From the NCBI RefSeq assembly GCF_021234875.1, contig NZ_JAJQVM010000006.1:104955-168954 (forward strand): a stretch of DNA of 64,000 bases, read 5' to 3'. The DNA is from Marinibactrum halimedae (GTDB lineage: Bacteria > Pseudomonadota > Gammaproteobacteria > Pseudomonadales > Cellvibrionaceae). Position 1 is the first letter of the stretch, and each line of letters begins with the position of its first letter. The position numbers and the translations under genes are program-made. The notes under the pieces were generated by a model. It saw only the letters and a list, made by a program, of their open reading frames with translations. It was not told the DNA's origin and did no database searches. Below, one piece after another: positions 30,454 through 39,830 of this stretch.

Positions 30454-32331
30454 TTAAATCATAAGTTTTTCAACGCGGCGACCGCCGTAAATTAAATTCA
30501 CCACTGAGCGTGTACCCATAATGGCGGTGAACATACTGGTCAAAATACCGATGGACAATGTCACAGCAAAGCCTTTCACTGGGCCTGATCCAATGGCATA
30601 CAAAATAATCGCGACAATTAATGTGGTGATATTGGCATCTAAAATCGTAGTAAATGCACGATCAAACCCAGAGTTAATGGCCGACTGAGGCGGCATACCG
30701 TTTTTCAACTCTTCACGAATACGAGAGAAAATCAGCACATTGGCATCCACGGCCATACCCACGGTTAAGACAATCCCGGCAATCCCAGGCAACGTTAACG
30801 TAGCCCCCAAAATTGACATCACAGCAACCAACAACACCATATTCGCCGCCAAGGCTAAATTGGCCGCAAAACCAAAAACGCGGTAATACACCAACATAAA
30901 GACTAAGACGAAACCCAGCCCCCACATCACCGAGGTCTTACCTAGCTCAATGTTTTCTTCACCAAGCGACGGCCCAATGGTGCTTTCTTGAACGAAATAC
31001 ATCGGCGCCGCCAGAGCACCTGCACGCAACAGCAACGCCAATTCAGATGCCTCAGCAGGGCTTTCCAAACCGGTAATACGGAACTGTACACCTAACGCCG
31101 TAGTAATTGTGGCCAAGCTGATAATTCGACGCTCTTCCGTTTGCACGGGCGTCGCCACCTCTTCGCCATCCTCATTCAGGGAGTATTCCATTCTCGTTTT
31201 CTGCTCGATGAATAGCACACCCATTTTGCGGCTGACCGCATTACGGGTTACCCGGTGCATTTTGGTACCACCCACGCTATCCAAGTTGATATTAACTTGA
31301 GGCTGGCTGGTTTCTGGGTCGAAGCTGGACTTAGCACCGGATACGTTCACACCTCCGATGATGAGCTTTTTCTCGAGATAAGCACCACCAAATCGCTGAC
31401 GATCTTCTTCAGAGCGATATTCAAAATACTCTTTGGAGGACACCAACGCATTAGATTCCGCTTCCAAACGAAACTCTAAGTTCGCCGTTTTACCAATAAC
31501 CCGTTTTGCCTCGGCAGTATCCTGGACACCAGGTAGTTCCACGACGATGCGATTACGCCCTTGACGCTGAACAATAGGCTCGCTCACGCCCAGCTCATTC
31601 ACCCGATTACGCAATGTCGTTAAGTTTTGAGAAACGGCATAGTCTTCAATTTCTCGAATCGCCAACTCATTTAATGAAAGAAGCAAATAGAACTTACCGT
31701 CACGCTCTTCTTTTAAGCGAGTCAAATTAGGAAATTCTTTACCCGCAATAGAAGATGCCTTATCGCGCTCTTCTTCATCGTCAAATCGAGCAGAAATCAC
31801 CTGCTCTTTATTGAGAGAAACACCGCGATAACGCACACGCCCTTCTCGCCACTTTGCTTTGAGCTCATCCGCATTGGTGTCTTGTCGTTTCGCCACCGCC
31901 GAGGCCGTATCCACCTCCAATAAAAAGTGCACACCACCGGAGAGGTCCAAACCCAGCTTCATCGGTGATGCCCCCATGCTTCTCAGCCACTCAGGCGTCG
32001 TCGCCGCCTGATTAAGGGCAATCACATAAGATTCCTGCATGGATTTATCGCGCTGCAACAATGCTTTAGCGGCTAACTGGTCTTCCAATGAATGAAAGCG
32101 AATCAGCGCATTGGCCCCGGTAGCTTGCTCACCAAAGTGCTTAATGCCGCCTTTATCCAATAATGACGAGACACGCTTAATAACGCGATCATCAATCACC
32201 ATTGCGCTGGATTGGCCGGAAATCTGAATTGCCGGGTCTGGGGCGTAGAGGTTTGGTGCTGCGTATATGGCCCCCAAGACCACAATAAACGCAACCAACA
32301 AATACTTCCAAAGAGGGTAACGGTTTAGCAT
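30454..32331 (-). CDS. secD: Protein translocase subunit SecD
   Basis: SecD is the larger RND-like partner of SecF. The protein begins MLNRYPLWKYLLVAFIVVLG, the first membrane segment. It then has a large periplasmic domain with GLDLSGGVHFLLEVD and VVELPGVQDTAEAKRVIG, and five further membrane segments at the end, including GIVLTVGMAVDANVLIFSRIREE. I place the start at 32331 (625 residues, E. coli 615); the frame is open for 31 more codons upstream with no similarity. yajC, normally just upstream, is absent. Confidence 0.96.
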   Translation of the reverse strand: MLNRYPLWKYLLVAFIVVLGAIYAAPNLYAPDPAIQISGQSSAMVIDDRVIKRVSSLLDKGGIKHFGEQATGANALIRFHSLEDQLAAKALLQRDKSMQESYVIALNQAATTPEWLRSMGASPMKLGLDLSGGVHFLLEVDTASAVAKRQDTNADELKAKWREGRVRYRGVSLNKEQVISARFDDEEERDKASSIAGKEFPNLTRLKEERDGKFYLLLSLNELAIREIEDYAVSQNLTTLRNRVNELGVSEPIVQRQGRNRIVVELPGVQDTAEAKRVIGKTANLEFRLEAESNALVSSKEYFEYRSEEDRQRFGGAYLEKKLIIGGVNVSGAKSSFDPETSQPQVNINLDSVGGTKMHRVTRNAVSRKMGVLFIEQKTRMEYSLNEDGEEVATPVQTEERRIISLATITTALGVQFRITGLESPAEASELALLLRAGALAAPMYFVQESTIGPSLGEENIELGKTSVMWGLGFVLVFMLVYYRVFGFAANLALAANMVLLVAVMSILGATLTLPGIAGIVLTVGMAVDANVLIFSRIREELKNGMPPQSAINSGFDRAFTTILDANITTLIVAIILYAIGSGPVKGFAVTLSIGILTSMFTAIMGTRSVVNLIYGGRRVEKLMI

Positions 32332-32627
32332 TCTTAATATCCAAACAAACGCGCAAACGGCGTTCGACAACTCATATGAATCAGACGGATCCCGATACTG
32401 GCAACGATAAACGCCCTCGGGCATAAAAACCGCCGCAGTATAACGATATTTCGCTGGGCTATCAGAAGGGTGAGGCCAAAATCCTACACTTCAACCCCAA
32501 TAACGTCTTAGGGTACACATTATTGAGTATTCAAAGCCTAGCGTTGAGATATGACGTGTGAAAGAAGGTCGCCATCAACGAGTATATTGTCGGCGGCCAA
32601 TATCCCGTTGATCACGTCAAAGGTTAT
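32332..32627. other. Gap between secD and tgt; no yajC
   Basis: This 296-bp interval is where yajC (about 110 codons) sits in most gammaproteobacteria. Neither strand shows a frame with the YajC membrane helix or its fold motifs, and the gap is too short for the full gene. It may carry the secD promoter. Confidence 0.7.
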
Positions 32628-33833
<1,206 letters not shown>

Positions 33834-33853
33834 CTAATAAACGTTTTCAATAC

Positions 33854-34912
33854 TCAGCCAATTTTTTCACTGGCGGCATTGGGGTTTTTCTCAATAAACA
33901 TGGCGTCACCATAGCTAAAAAAGCGATAACGCTGGGCAACGGCTTCTCGATAAGCTTCAAGCGTATAACGATAGCCCGCAAAAGCAGACACCAACATGAT
34001 CAGTGTTGATTCTGGCAAATGAAAATTCGTCACCAATCCATCGACGACTTTGTATTCATAACTGGGGTAAATAAAGATTTCCGTTTCACCTTGATAAGGA
34101 CATATGTCGCCACTTTGTGCAGCCGTCTCCAAACAGCGAACACTGGTTGTGCCCACGGCAATCACTCGATGGCCTTCTGCCTTTGTTTGTTTAACCTTCT
34201 CACACACCTCCGCCGAGACTTCCATAACCTCCGAATGCATTTGGTGCTGATAGATATCATCTACCTTGACCGGCTGAAAGGTTCCTGCGCCCACATGCAA
34301 GGTAACGAAAGCGAAATTTACCCCTTTATTTTTCAGCGCCTCCAACAACGGCTCATCGAAATGAAGGCCAGCCGTCGGCGCAGCGACAGCCCCCTTCTTG
34401 TCCTCACGACTGTACACGGTTTGGTAGCGCTCACGATCAGCTTTGGCATCGGGCCGATCAATATAAGGGGGCAATGGCATATGCCCAATCGCCTCCAACA
34501 CTTCAAGCACAGGCTTATCATCTGGGAAGCGCAACCGAAATAGTGCCTCTTTACGCCCTTCAACCATTACGGTTGTCCCATCTTCCAAAATAATCTCCGA
34601 GCCCGGCTTCGGCGACCGGCTTGAGCGTAAATGCACCAATGCCGTCACCTCATCAACAACTCGCTCAACCAGCAGCTCCAATCGACCGCCAGTAGGCTTT
34701 TGACCGAATACCCGCGCAGGAATAACACGGGTATCGTTAAATACCATTAAGTCTCCAGAATTCACCGCATTCAAAATATCTGAAAATTGCCCATGCTTTA
34801 GGTTTCCGCTTTGGCCGTCCAGTTGCAACAACCGACTCGCCGAACGCGTTGCAGAAGGCTCCCTGGCGATCAATTCATCTGGTAAATCGTAATGAAAATC
34901 TTGTCGACGCAT
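33854..34912 (-). CDS. queA: S-adenosylmethionine:tRNA ribosyltransferase-isomerase
   Basis: QueA transfers and isomerises the ribose of SAM onto preQ1-tRNA to give epoxyqueuosine, the step after Tgt. The 352-residue protein opens [16 protein letters not shown] and carries [22 protein letters not shown] and [19 protein letters not shown]. It is the first gene of a queA-tgt unit. The MITE-like element at 35021 sits about 110 bp upstream of its start, so it may have changed the promoter. Confidence 0.96.
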   Translation of the reverse strand: MRRQDFHYDLPDELIAREPSATRSASRLLQLDGQSGNLKHGQFSDILNAVNSGDLMVFNDTRVIPARVFGQKPTGGRLELLVERVVDEVTALVHLRSSRSPKPGSEIILEDGTTVMVEGRKEALFRLRFPDDKPVLEVLEAIGHMPLPPYIDRPDAKADRERYQTVYSREDKKGAVAAPTAGLHFDEPLLEALKNKGVNFAFVTLHVGAGTFQPVKVDDIYQHQMHSEVMEVSAEVCEKVKQTKAEGHRVIAVGTTSVRCLETAAQSGDICPYQGETEIFIYPSYEYKVVDGLVTNFHLPESTLIMLVSAFAGYRYTLEAYREAVAQRYRFFSYGDAMFIEKNPNAASEKIG

Positions 34913-35020
34913 GATGGATAACTCAATGAAAATAAAAAGGGCGCAAAGAGTAGCGAAATTTACAGGAAGTGGCTATGACGTCTGCAGCCCCCACACTCCC
35001 CATTTAACAATGGAACACCC

Positions 35021-35254
35021 GCAAGCTACTCAGGGCTCCCTAGTAATAAACAATCAAAATGATCCAGATCCAACCCAAATGATCATTGTTTGACCTAATT
35101 TTAAATTCAAAAAGATATATTTGGGGTCTCAGGCAATTTGCCTGATGAAATTTTTCTCTTATGAATCTTTCTTTTGATTAATAAAGGTTCATATGGATCA
35201 AGCTTTAACCTTAAGAATTGATCAATTATTACTAGGGAGCCCTGGCAAGCTACT
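35021..35254. mobile_element. MITE-like element with 19-bp perfect terminal inverted repeats and 10-bp target duplication
   Basis: The element proper spans 35031-35244 (214 bp). Its left end CAGGGCTCCCTAGTAATAA (35031-35049) is the exact reverse complement of the right end (35226-35244). The 10-bp direct repeat GCAAGCTACT flanks it immediately on both sides (35021-35030 and 35245-35254), which is what a transposase-made target duplication looks like. The inside is AT-rich and has no transposase or other convincing gene, so it must be moved in trans if it is still mobile. A 9-12 bp duplication recalls IS4/IS231-type elements, but I cannot assign the family. Confidence 0.85.
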
Positions 35255-35274
35255 GAAGCTTATTGATTTTTTTG

Positions 35275-35302
35275 TTGACGCACCAGAAAGCATAGATATA
35301 AT
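35275..35302 (+). promoter_or_regulatory. Sigma-70 promoter of tRNA-Leu
   Basis: TTGACG (-35, 35275-35280) and TATAAT (-10, 35297-35302) are separated by 16 bp. Transcription would start near 35309, about 54 bp before the mature tRNA. The -35 lies only 20 bp past the target duplication of the MITE-like element, so the insertion just missed this promoter. Confidence 0.85.
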
Positions 35303-35362
35303 AGCGCCCACTTTCGAGGAGCAAGTCAGAAACCTGATCTAGTACTGCTTCTCACCTTCAGT

Positions 35363-35449
35363 GCCAGAGTGATGAAATTGGTAGACATGAGGGATTCAAA
35401 ATCCCTTGCTTTCACGAGCGTGCCGGTTCGAGTCCGGCCTCTGGTACCA
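35363..35449 (+). tRNA. tRNA-Leu (anticodon CAA)
   Basis: This is an 87-nt cloverleaf with a long variable arm. The acceptor GCCAGAG pairs with CTCTGGT, the D-loop includes GAAATTGGTAGAC, the anticodon loop is TTCAAAA, the T-arm is GCCGGTTCGAGTCCGGC, and CCA is encoded. The sequence directly after CCA changes to phage-like DNA, so its 3' half is the likely attachment site of the prophage to the right. Confidence 0.96.
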
Positions 35450-35826
35450 TATACTTTCCCTTAAAAATCAATAACTTACAACACGCAATAGAATCCTTTA
35501 GTTTTATTAAAACTCGCTGTTGTGCGCTAAAGTGTCCATATTGTGTCCACCTAAAAAAAGCCATCTCTATTTTTGAGCTATCGGCACTGCAATTAATTGC
35601 ACATTCAACACCTCGAAAATCTCAAAAACAAACCCCTGATCATTCGTTAATCGATTTAACATTTGGTTTAATTTCGCTTTCGAAATTTCTCTGCCTCTTT
35701 TTTCTGAGAGCACTCTTGCCGCTTCCTTTCAGGTAATCCCCTGAACGTTTAATTTCCGATGTCATCACTGCAAAACTTCATCGATGACATTCAACGTGCT
35801 GGATTTTTACTTGTGAGGAAACAGCA
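35450..35826. other. Probable prophage attachment end next to tRNA-Leu
   Basis: There is no gene in these 377 bp. The direct repeat GTGTCCA occurs at 35532-35538 and 35543-35549, resembling arm-type integrase sites near tRNA attachment points. The boundary is inferred from tRNA position and from phage genes beginning beyond it. No second copy of the tRNA 3' end is in the window and no integrase is adjacent, so the other end lies past 64 kb. Confidence 0.5.
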
Positions 35827-35976
35827 ATGAAAGAAGAAAGCAAAAAAGAAACATGCTCATTTTGTTGGTTGGCCTGGGTCTTCTTAATTTTTCTGTTATT
35901 TACTATTTTGGGTGCAAAAGAAAATATGGGGTCGGAAGCATTTTCAAATTGGGTTAAGTGGTTAACTGGTTTTTGA
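35827..35976 (+). CDS. Small single-span membrane protein, prophage
   Basis: This 49-residue frame has a GAGG ribosome-binding site eight bases before its ATG. The sequence is a charged N-terminus (MKEESKKETCSF), one strong membrane helix (about residues 12-30, CWLAWVFLIFLLFTILGA) and a short amphipathic end. It lies 17 bp upstream of another small membrane-protein gene on the same strand. I do not recognise it. A role in lysis or superinfection exclusion fits its place in the phage but is not shown. Confidence 0.6.
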   Translation: MKEESKKETCSFCWLAWVFLIFLLFTILGAKENMGSEAFSNWVKWLTGF

Positions 35977-35993
35977 TATCAAGGAGAGAAAAA

Positions 35994-36254
35994 ATGAAAC
36001 AAACAAAATGGGAATCCATTCTAGAGATTAGCATGAACTACCTTTCAGGCTTCTTGATTTCATACTTTGTTTACCGATTAATAGTCATGCCCAATGAGTG
36101 GCTAAATAGCTCAGCTTTATTAGTGACCATTTTATTTACTATCATGAGCGTATTCCGCTCTTACATTTGGCGTAGATTTTTTAACGCTGGAGTACACAAA
36201 CTAATTTATCAATTTTCAAAAACCATTAAAGAAAAATCTGAAAAGACGACATGA
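35994..36254 (+). CDS. Small phage membrane protein, DUF7220-like
   Basis: This 86-residue protein has two membrane helices (about residues 15-32 and 42-58) followed by a basic tail (SVFRSYIWRRFFN...). That pattern resembles a family of short phage proteins annotated as DUF7220; the assignment is from memory of the pattern. AAGGAGAG stands just before the ATG at 35994, and an in-frame upstream GTG/ATG region lacks such a site. It is the second of a run of small rightward genes at the attachment end. Function unknown. Confidence 0.6.
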   Translation: MKQTKWESILEISMNYLSGFLISYFVYRLIVMPNEWLNSSALLVTILFTIMSVFRSYIWRRFFNAGVHKLIYQFSKTIKEKSEKTT

Positions 36255-36727
36255 AAAACTTAAATCAACCCCACTTCAAGGCTTTGCAAAACTCTTCATA
36301 ATTTGTAATTCAACACCTCGCCGCACCCCAGCAATGGCGCGGCGTTCACACCCCTCTACTTTTCAGTGATTTTTGCTGCCTGTTTTCGGCAGGTTGGTGA
36401 GGAGGAGTGAATTTGATGGCATCTATGTCACCCTCTCAAGCGTCCCTGGTCTTATCGATTCAGCGTGAATCAATTCTTGAAGTCCAGGTATATCAAGGGC
36501 TACAGTCGGTTTAGCCGACTTACTATAACTATGTGAACCCCTCCTACACCTTTCCTCCAATGTCCAACTGTACAATGAAATTGCAAAGCTTGTGAAATCG
36601 TGCGTTACATCACAAACCTACCTAAAACCACCTTTAACCAACACAAACGAGCCTTAATCAGTAGTTGGGCACTGCTGATAATGATAAAAATTGTTCACAT
36701 TCTTAATGGTTATATGGAGATTCGTTT
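36255..36727. other. Structured 473-bp interval with a possible 32-codon gene
   Basis: Three stems stand out: CGCCGC/GCGGCG near 36330, CTGCC/GGCAG at about 36377-36393 with a 7-base loop, and AGTCGG/CCGACT at about 36503-36520. Between the second and third lies a strong GAGGAGGAG ribosome-binding site and a short open frame. It may be a leader RNA for the amidase gene or a small-RNA locus. Confidence 0.4.
36416..36514 (+). CDS. Possible 32-residue peptide
   Basis: The ATG at 36416 follows GAGGAGGAG by eight bases, an unusually good site. The peptide (MASMSPSQASLVLSIQRESI...) is Ser/Gln-rich and not membrane-spanning. Its stop codon lies inside the AGTCGG/CCGACT hairpin. I do not recognise it; the strong ribosome-binding site is the only reason to list it, and it could instead be a leader peptide. 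Confidence 0.3.
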   Translation: MASMSPSQASLVLSIQRESILEVQVYQGLQSV

Positions 36728-37228
36728 GTGCAAAAAGTTACGTTTTCAACCTTATGGGACAACTACCCAAGCGATCCTTGTGATACGACAAAATTCAAAA
36801 ATCAATGCGCAATCAAAGTCGGTACCGCTCTCGCCAAATCCGGCGTAGATACCACCAAACTGGTCAGTAAAAAGCGGCATTGCTGGTTTCACGATACTTC
36901 TCATGGTCATGTACTCTCTGCTGAAGAACTCGCCGCTGGTTTAATGAAGAATAAGATTCCTGGTATCAGTAAGGGTGTTGAAATTGACGCAATGAATTTC
37001 AAAGCAAAGGTTGCCGGACAAAAAGGTATTATTTTCTTTAAAGACTATTGGCTACGATCAAATGACCGTGAAAATCGGCCAACAGGTGATCATATCGATT
37101 TATGGAATGGCTCCAGACTGACGGATCTAACAAGTTGGATTAGAATACAAATGGGAATTGTGTATGACGGTGTCTGGTCTGATTTTGAAAAGTCTAAGAA
37201 GATTATTTTCTGGAGGGTAGCCGATTGA
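36728..37228 (+). CDS. Tae4-like peptidoglycan amidase, probable phage endolysin
   Basis: This 166-residue protein resembles the type VI secretion amidase effector Tae4, a papain-like enzyme that cuts the D-Glu/mDAP bond of stem peptides. Family landmarks are FSTLWDNY at the start, the catalytic Cys27 in NQCAIKVG, GQKGIIFF, and His122/Asp133 in GDHIDLWNGSRLTD. It starts at GTG with GGAGA seven bases upstream and has no signal peptide. There are no type VI genes nearby, and no other lysozyme or amidase occurs in the prophage segment. I infer it is the lysis enzyme. It overlaps the next small membrane-protein gene by four bases. Confidence 0.75.
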   Translation: MQKVTFSTLWDNYPSDPCDTTKFKNQCAIKVGTALAKSGVDTTKLVSKKRHCWFHDTSHGHVLSAEELAAGLMKNKIPGISKGVEIDAMNFKAKVAGQKGIIFFKDYWLRSNDRENRPTGDHIDLWNGSRLTDLTSWIRIQMGIVYDGVWSDFEKSKKIIFWRVAD

Positions 37229-37437
37229 AAAAAATATCTTATGTTTTATTGGGTGCCTTCATTGCTGGCTTAGTCTGCAATTTACTTTTTTGGGGTATTG
37301 GTCAAGCGGCTCTGTATTTCGAGATTCGATTATTTGAAGGCGAAGCGGAATCGGCTAGAAATTTTTTAATTTTTTTATTCACCTTGCTTGTTTTTATTTT
37401 AGGCGGTGGTCTTATTGGTTGGAAAAAAGCAACGTAA
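37225..37437 (+). CDS. Two-span small membrane protein coupled to the amidase
   Basis: A TTG start with GGAGGG upstream overlaps the amidase stop codon by four bases, so the two are translationally coupled. The 70-residue protein has helices at about residues 4-32 and 46-66 with an acidic loop between them (EIRLFEGEAES). By position it could be a holin or a spanin-like partner of the amidase. An immunity role is less likely, because Tae4 immunity proteins are periplasmic and larger. Function unproven. Confidence 0.6.
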   Translation: MKKISYVLLGAFIAGLVCNLLFWGIGQAALYFEIRLFEGEAESARNFLIFLFTLLVFILGGGLIGWKKAT

Positions 37438-37445
37438 ATAAAATG

Positions 37446-38189
37446 CTAACCTGAATTTGGCTTAGCCACCATACCCATAATTTCATCATGCAAACCACCT
37501 GCACTGCTACCTTGCCCACTAAAGTCGCCAGCTTGGTCTGGAGCTTTAGTTGTCGCAGGCTTACCATCGTCGGTATAACCATGTGTGTGGCTGGCCAGTG
37601 TTGTGGCAATACGCTGTGTGAGTTGTATTAAATCGTCCAGCACTCTCACAATATTAATCGATTCATTGCCAACCCAAACCGTCCCCTCTTCTTTAACTTC
37701 AAGTCGCTGTTGAACATCGGCGATGCGCGTGGCGATTTTTTTGCAGTGTTCGGTTAAATTATCCTCCTGGTCGAAACGATAAAAATTATTGTCATCTCGC
37801 TGAATTAATACGTCTGTTGTATTTAGTGCTGGAATGAGTTTTTCTTCGATAAATATCGAACGAATAAAGGGGCGATTGGGCAAGCCGTAAACGAATCCAA
37901 GTTCAACAATTGTACCGGCTTGCGGGAAAGCAAATACACCACGTTGATCACCAGACCCGGTTGCCGGTAAGGGCACGTCTTTGAGTATCAATGGCTCTTG
38001 GTAAGATTCTCCGGTTTCATCCAGCACTTCAACATCAATGGCGTATCGTGGTGTTTCCGGTGTGGAAGGTTGTGGTTCGCTGTTTGATTTTGGTGGTGTA
38101 TGCACCCTGCCCCACAACGATAAATGCAGTTGCCCGGTCAGCTCTGGATATTGATTATTAATATTGCGCTTAAGCAGTTGATCAATCAT
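37446..38189 (-). CDS. Phage baseplate spike protein, P2 gpV-like
   Basis: This 247-residue protein is the central spike at the tip of the tail. An OB-like domain (about residues 15-130) contains GDQRGVFAFPQAGTIVELGFVYGLPNRPFI. A repetitive beta-helix region and the C-terminal HTHGYTDDGKPATT follow, where the HxH pair of gpV binds metal at the needle tip. It overlaps the upstream hub gene by ATGA and is the last gene of the leftward tail operon. Confidence 0.82.
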   Translation of the reverse strand: MIDQLLKRNINNQYPELTGQLHLSLWGRVHTPPKSNSEPQPSTPETPRYAIDVEVLDETGESYQEPLILKDVPLPATGSGDQRGVFAFPQAGTIVELGFVYGLPNRPFIRSIFIEEKLIPALNTTDVLIQRDDNNFYRFDQEDNLTEHCKKIATRIADVQQRLEVKEEGTVWVGNESINIVRVLDDLIQLTQRIATTLASHTHGYTDDGKPATTKAPDQAGDFSGQGSSAGGLHDEIMGMVAKPNSG

Positions 38190-38893
38190 GCGAGGCTCCA
38201 GGGGTTCTCTGACCAGGATAAGTGCATATGCACATCAGCAAAGGTCAATTGCGTCACGATACGCCCATCAATTTGCACACCTGGGCGTAGCGCGGGAATG
38301 GCTGGCACACGAGCACCATCGGCGACACCGACTACTTGCTGCCAACGATTGGGAATGGAAACCGGTGTACTCGCCCACCGTGAATCACTCCAAGCACCCA
38401 CGTAAACACTGCCATCGGCTTCTTGTTGCCATAGGGGTTGCTGATACCCAAACACCTTTGAAAGCGTTCTGAGGGCATAATAACCATTAGCGAGTGCATA
38501 GAATTTTGCAGTGCGGTTTTGTAGGTAACTAGGGGCGTTGTCGGGTGTGATAAAACGTAAACCGGTTTTACTCGACAGTTGGTCGAGTACATCCAGTAGT
38601 GCAACATTATTGGCGATGATGGATAGCGGGTAATACAATGATGCTGATAGCTCACGACAAAACAACCGTTGTTGTTGCTGATCTACTGTTGTCGCGGTTT
38701 CAACGTAGCCCAAGAAATACGGTTTAATATTCGCTAAGTCATACCCACACCGGTAACGAATTAACCCCTTTAGCGGCTTGCGACTCACCACAGTAAACGA
38801 AGCGCGACCAGGCAAAAACAAATCCAGCTGTATCGATTCGTTAACGAGCTTGTGAGGCTCACCATTAATTTCAAGGGCTTTATGCAGTTTCAT
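38186..38893 (-). CDS. Probable baseplate hub protein
   Basis: This 235-residue protein lies between the spike gene and a baseplate-complex gene, overlapping both. Its make-up (GRASFTVVSRKPLKGLIRYRCGYD; HMHLSWSENPW at the end) suits a gpD/gp44-type hub that trimerises and carries the spike. It is shorter than P2 gpD (387), so this assignment rests mainly on position. No enzymatic motif is seen. Confidence 0.6.
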   Translation of the reverse strand: MKLHKALEINGEPHKLVNESIQLDLFLPGRASFTVVSRKPLKGLIRYRCGYDLANIKPYFLGYVETATTVDQQQQRLFCRELSASLYYPLSIIANNVALLDVLDQLSSKTGLRFITPDNAPSYLQNRTAKFYALANGYYALRTLSKVFGYQQPLWQQEADGSVYVGAWSDSRWASTPVSIPNRWQQVVGVADGARVPAIPALRPGVQIDGRIVTQLTFADVHMHLSWSENPWSLA

Positions 38894-39422
38894 TGTCGGG
38901 TGTGGGTGTAATGGCGTTTTCTACGCGCTGTAAGACTTTTTCAAAGCTGGTCAGCTCAACCTCTTCACTGTCGTCAACGGACGCAATGGGTACCGTCGTG
39001 GGGCTCTCTGCATTCTCGATAGGGTTCACCGCTTGCCGTTCTTCGACTTTTTCCGGCACGCTGAACTTTTCACGCAAACCAAAGGAAACTTGCCAAGCAC
39101 GCTCGCTGCTAATTTCATTGACGCTCACCTCACCATCAAAAATCACTTGCCGTACATTCATGGCATTGGCGGTCGCGTCTTGTATTTCATACACCACTGG
39201 CTCACCGTTCTCCGATACCTGTTCAACAATGCGAATAAATTCTGTGAGCTCGTCCGGTTCTTTTTGATCAACGATAAAACTTGCTGTGAAGACTTTGGGC
39301 TTAATACCTTTATGCGCCGTATCACTGGCACTGCTGTCACCGCTCAGTTCTTGACTTTCAATATTGAGTCGAGCGCGAATGCGAAGCGAAGTGTTAGGTA
39401 CCTGGTAGTTATTGAGTCGCAT
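38880..39422 (-). CDS. Probable baseplate-complex protein
   Basis: This is a soluble 180-residue protein with no membrane segment. The N-terminal half reads like a tail-tube or baseplate beta fold (LNNYQVPNTSLRIRARLNIE). The C-terminus is acidic and probably flexible (VDDSEEVELTSFEKVLQRVENAITPTP). The ATG at 39422 is chosen over a TTG five codons upstream. It overlaps the hub gene by 14 bp and the tail-fibre chaperone by 14 bp. Its place between fibre and hub genes is the main evidence. Confidence 0.5.
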   Translation of the reverse strand: MRLNNYQVPNTSLRIRARLNIESQELSGDSSASDTAHKGIKPKVFTASFIVDQKEPDELTEFIRIVEQVSENGEPVVYEIQDATANAMNVRQVIFDGEVSVNEISSERAWQVSFGLREKFSVPEKVEERQAVNPIENAESPTTVPIASVDDSEEVELTSFEKVLQRVENAITPTPDNETA

Positions 39423-39828
39423 CGAATGAGGCTTCAATTTTTTCTAATTCTTCAATGCCTCGCGAGTGATCATTCGACCAGGCACGATACTCGTCAATGT
39501 ATTTCCCCATTTTTTCGATTTCTTTCTCATCACCGCTGCGCATAATATTCATTTGTTTGAACACTGGGTACTTAGAGACAATTCTCTCTCTTGCCAAACG
39601 TCGACGTTCGTTTAATTCAAGCTTTTCGGGCAAAAAATCAGGGGCATGATAGACTTCTTGCAACTCTTCATCCCACCGGGCATATTCAGGCGGTATATCC
39701 TTTACGACTTCAAACAACTCTTTTTCAGGAAATTCAATTAATCGCAAGCCTTCGTGAAACAAATGCCAATTCACAGGGTGATTGTTCGCATAATTGACTG
39801 AATTATCAGGGTTAATAAATATATACAT
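39409..39828 (-). CDS. Probable tail fibre assembly chaperone
   Basis: This 139-residue, charged, mainly helical protein starts one base pair past the tail fibre gene. Such a gene directly after the fibre is the usual place for a fibre assembly factor (P2 gpG, Mu gpU type). The opening MYIFINPDNSVNYANNHPV, with a short beta region followed by a helical acidic part, fits that group loosely. Sequence similarity alone would not prove it. Confidence 0.55.
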   Translation of the reverse strand: MYIFINPDNSVNYANNHPVNWHLFHEGLRLIEFPEKELFEVVKDIPPEYARWDEELQEVYHAPDFLPEKLELNERRRLARERIVSKYPVFKQMNIMRSGDEKEIEKMGKYIDEYRAWSNDHSRGIEELEKIEASFDATQ

Positions 39829-39830
39829 AA

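Noticed and set aside
34911..35093. 60-codon rightward frame running into the MITE-like element.
   Set aside because: It overlaps the queA start and the left inverted repeat and has no coding character.
36728..37228. Type VI secretion effector/immunity pair as the primary reading of the Tae4-like gene.
   Set aside because: There are no type VI structural genes, VgrG or PAAR proteins nearby; the gene lies inside a prophage, and the next gene encodes a two-span membrane protein rather than a periplasmic immunity protein.
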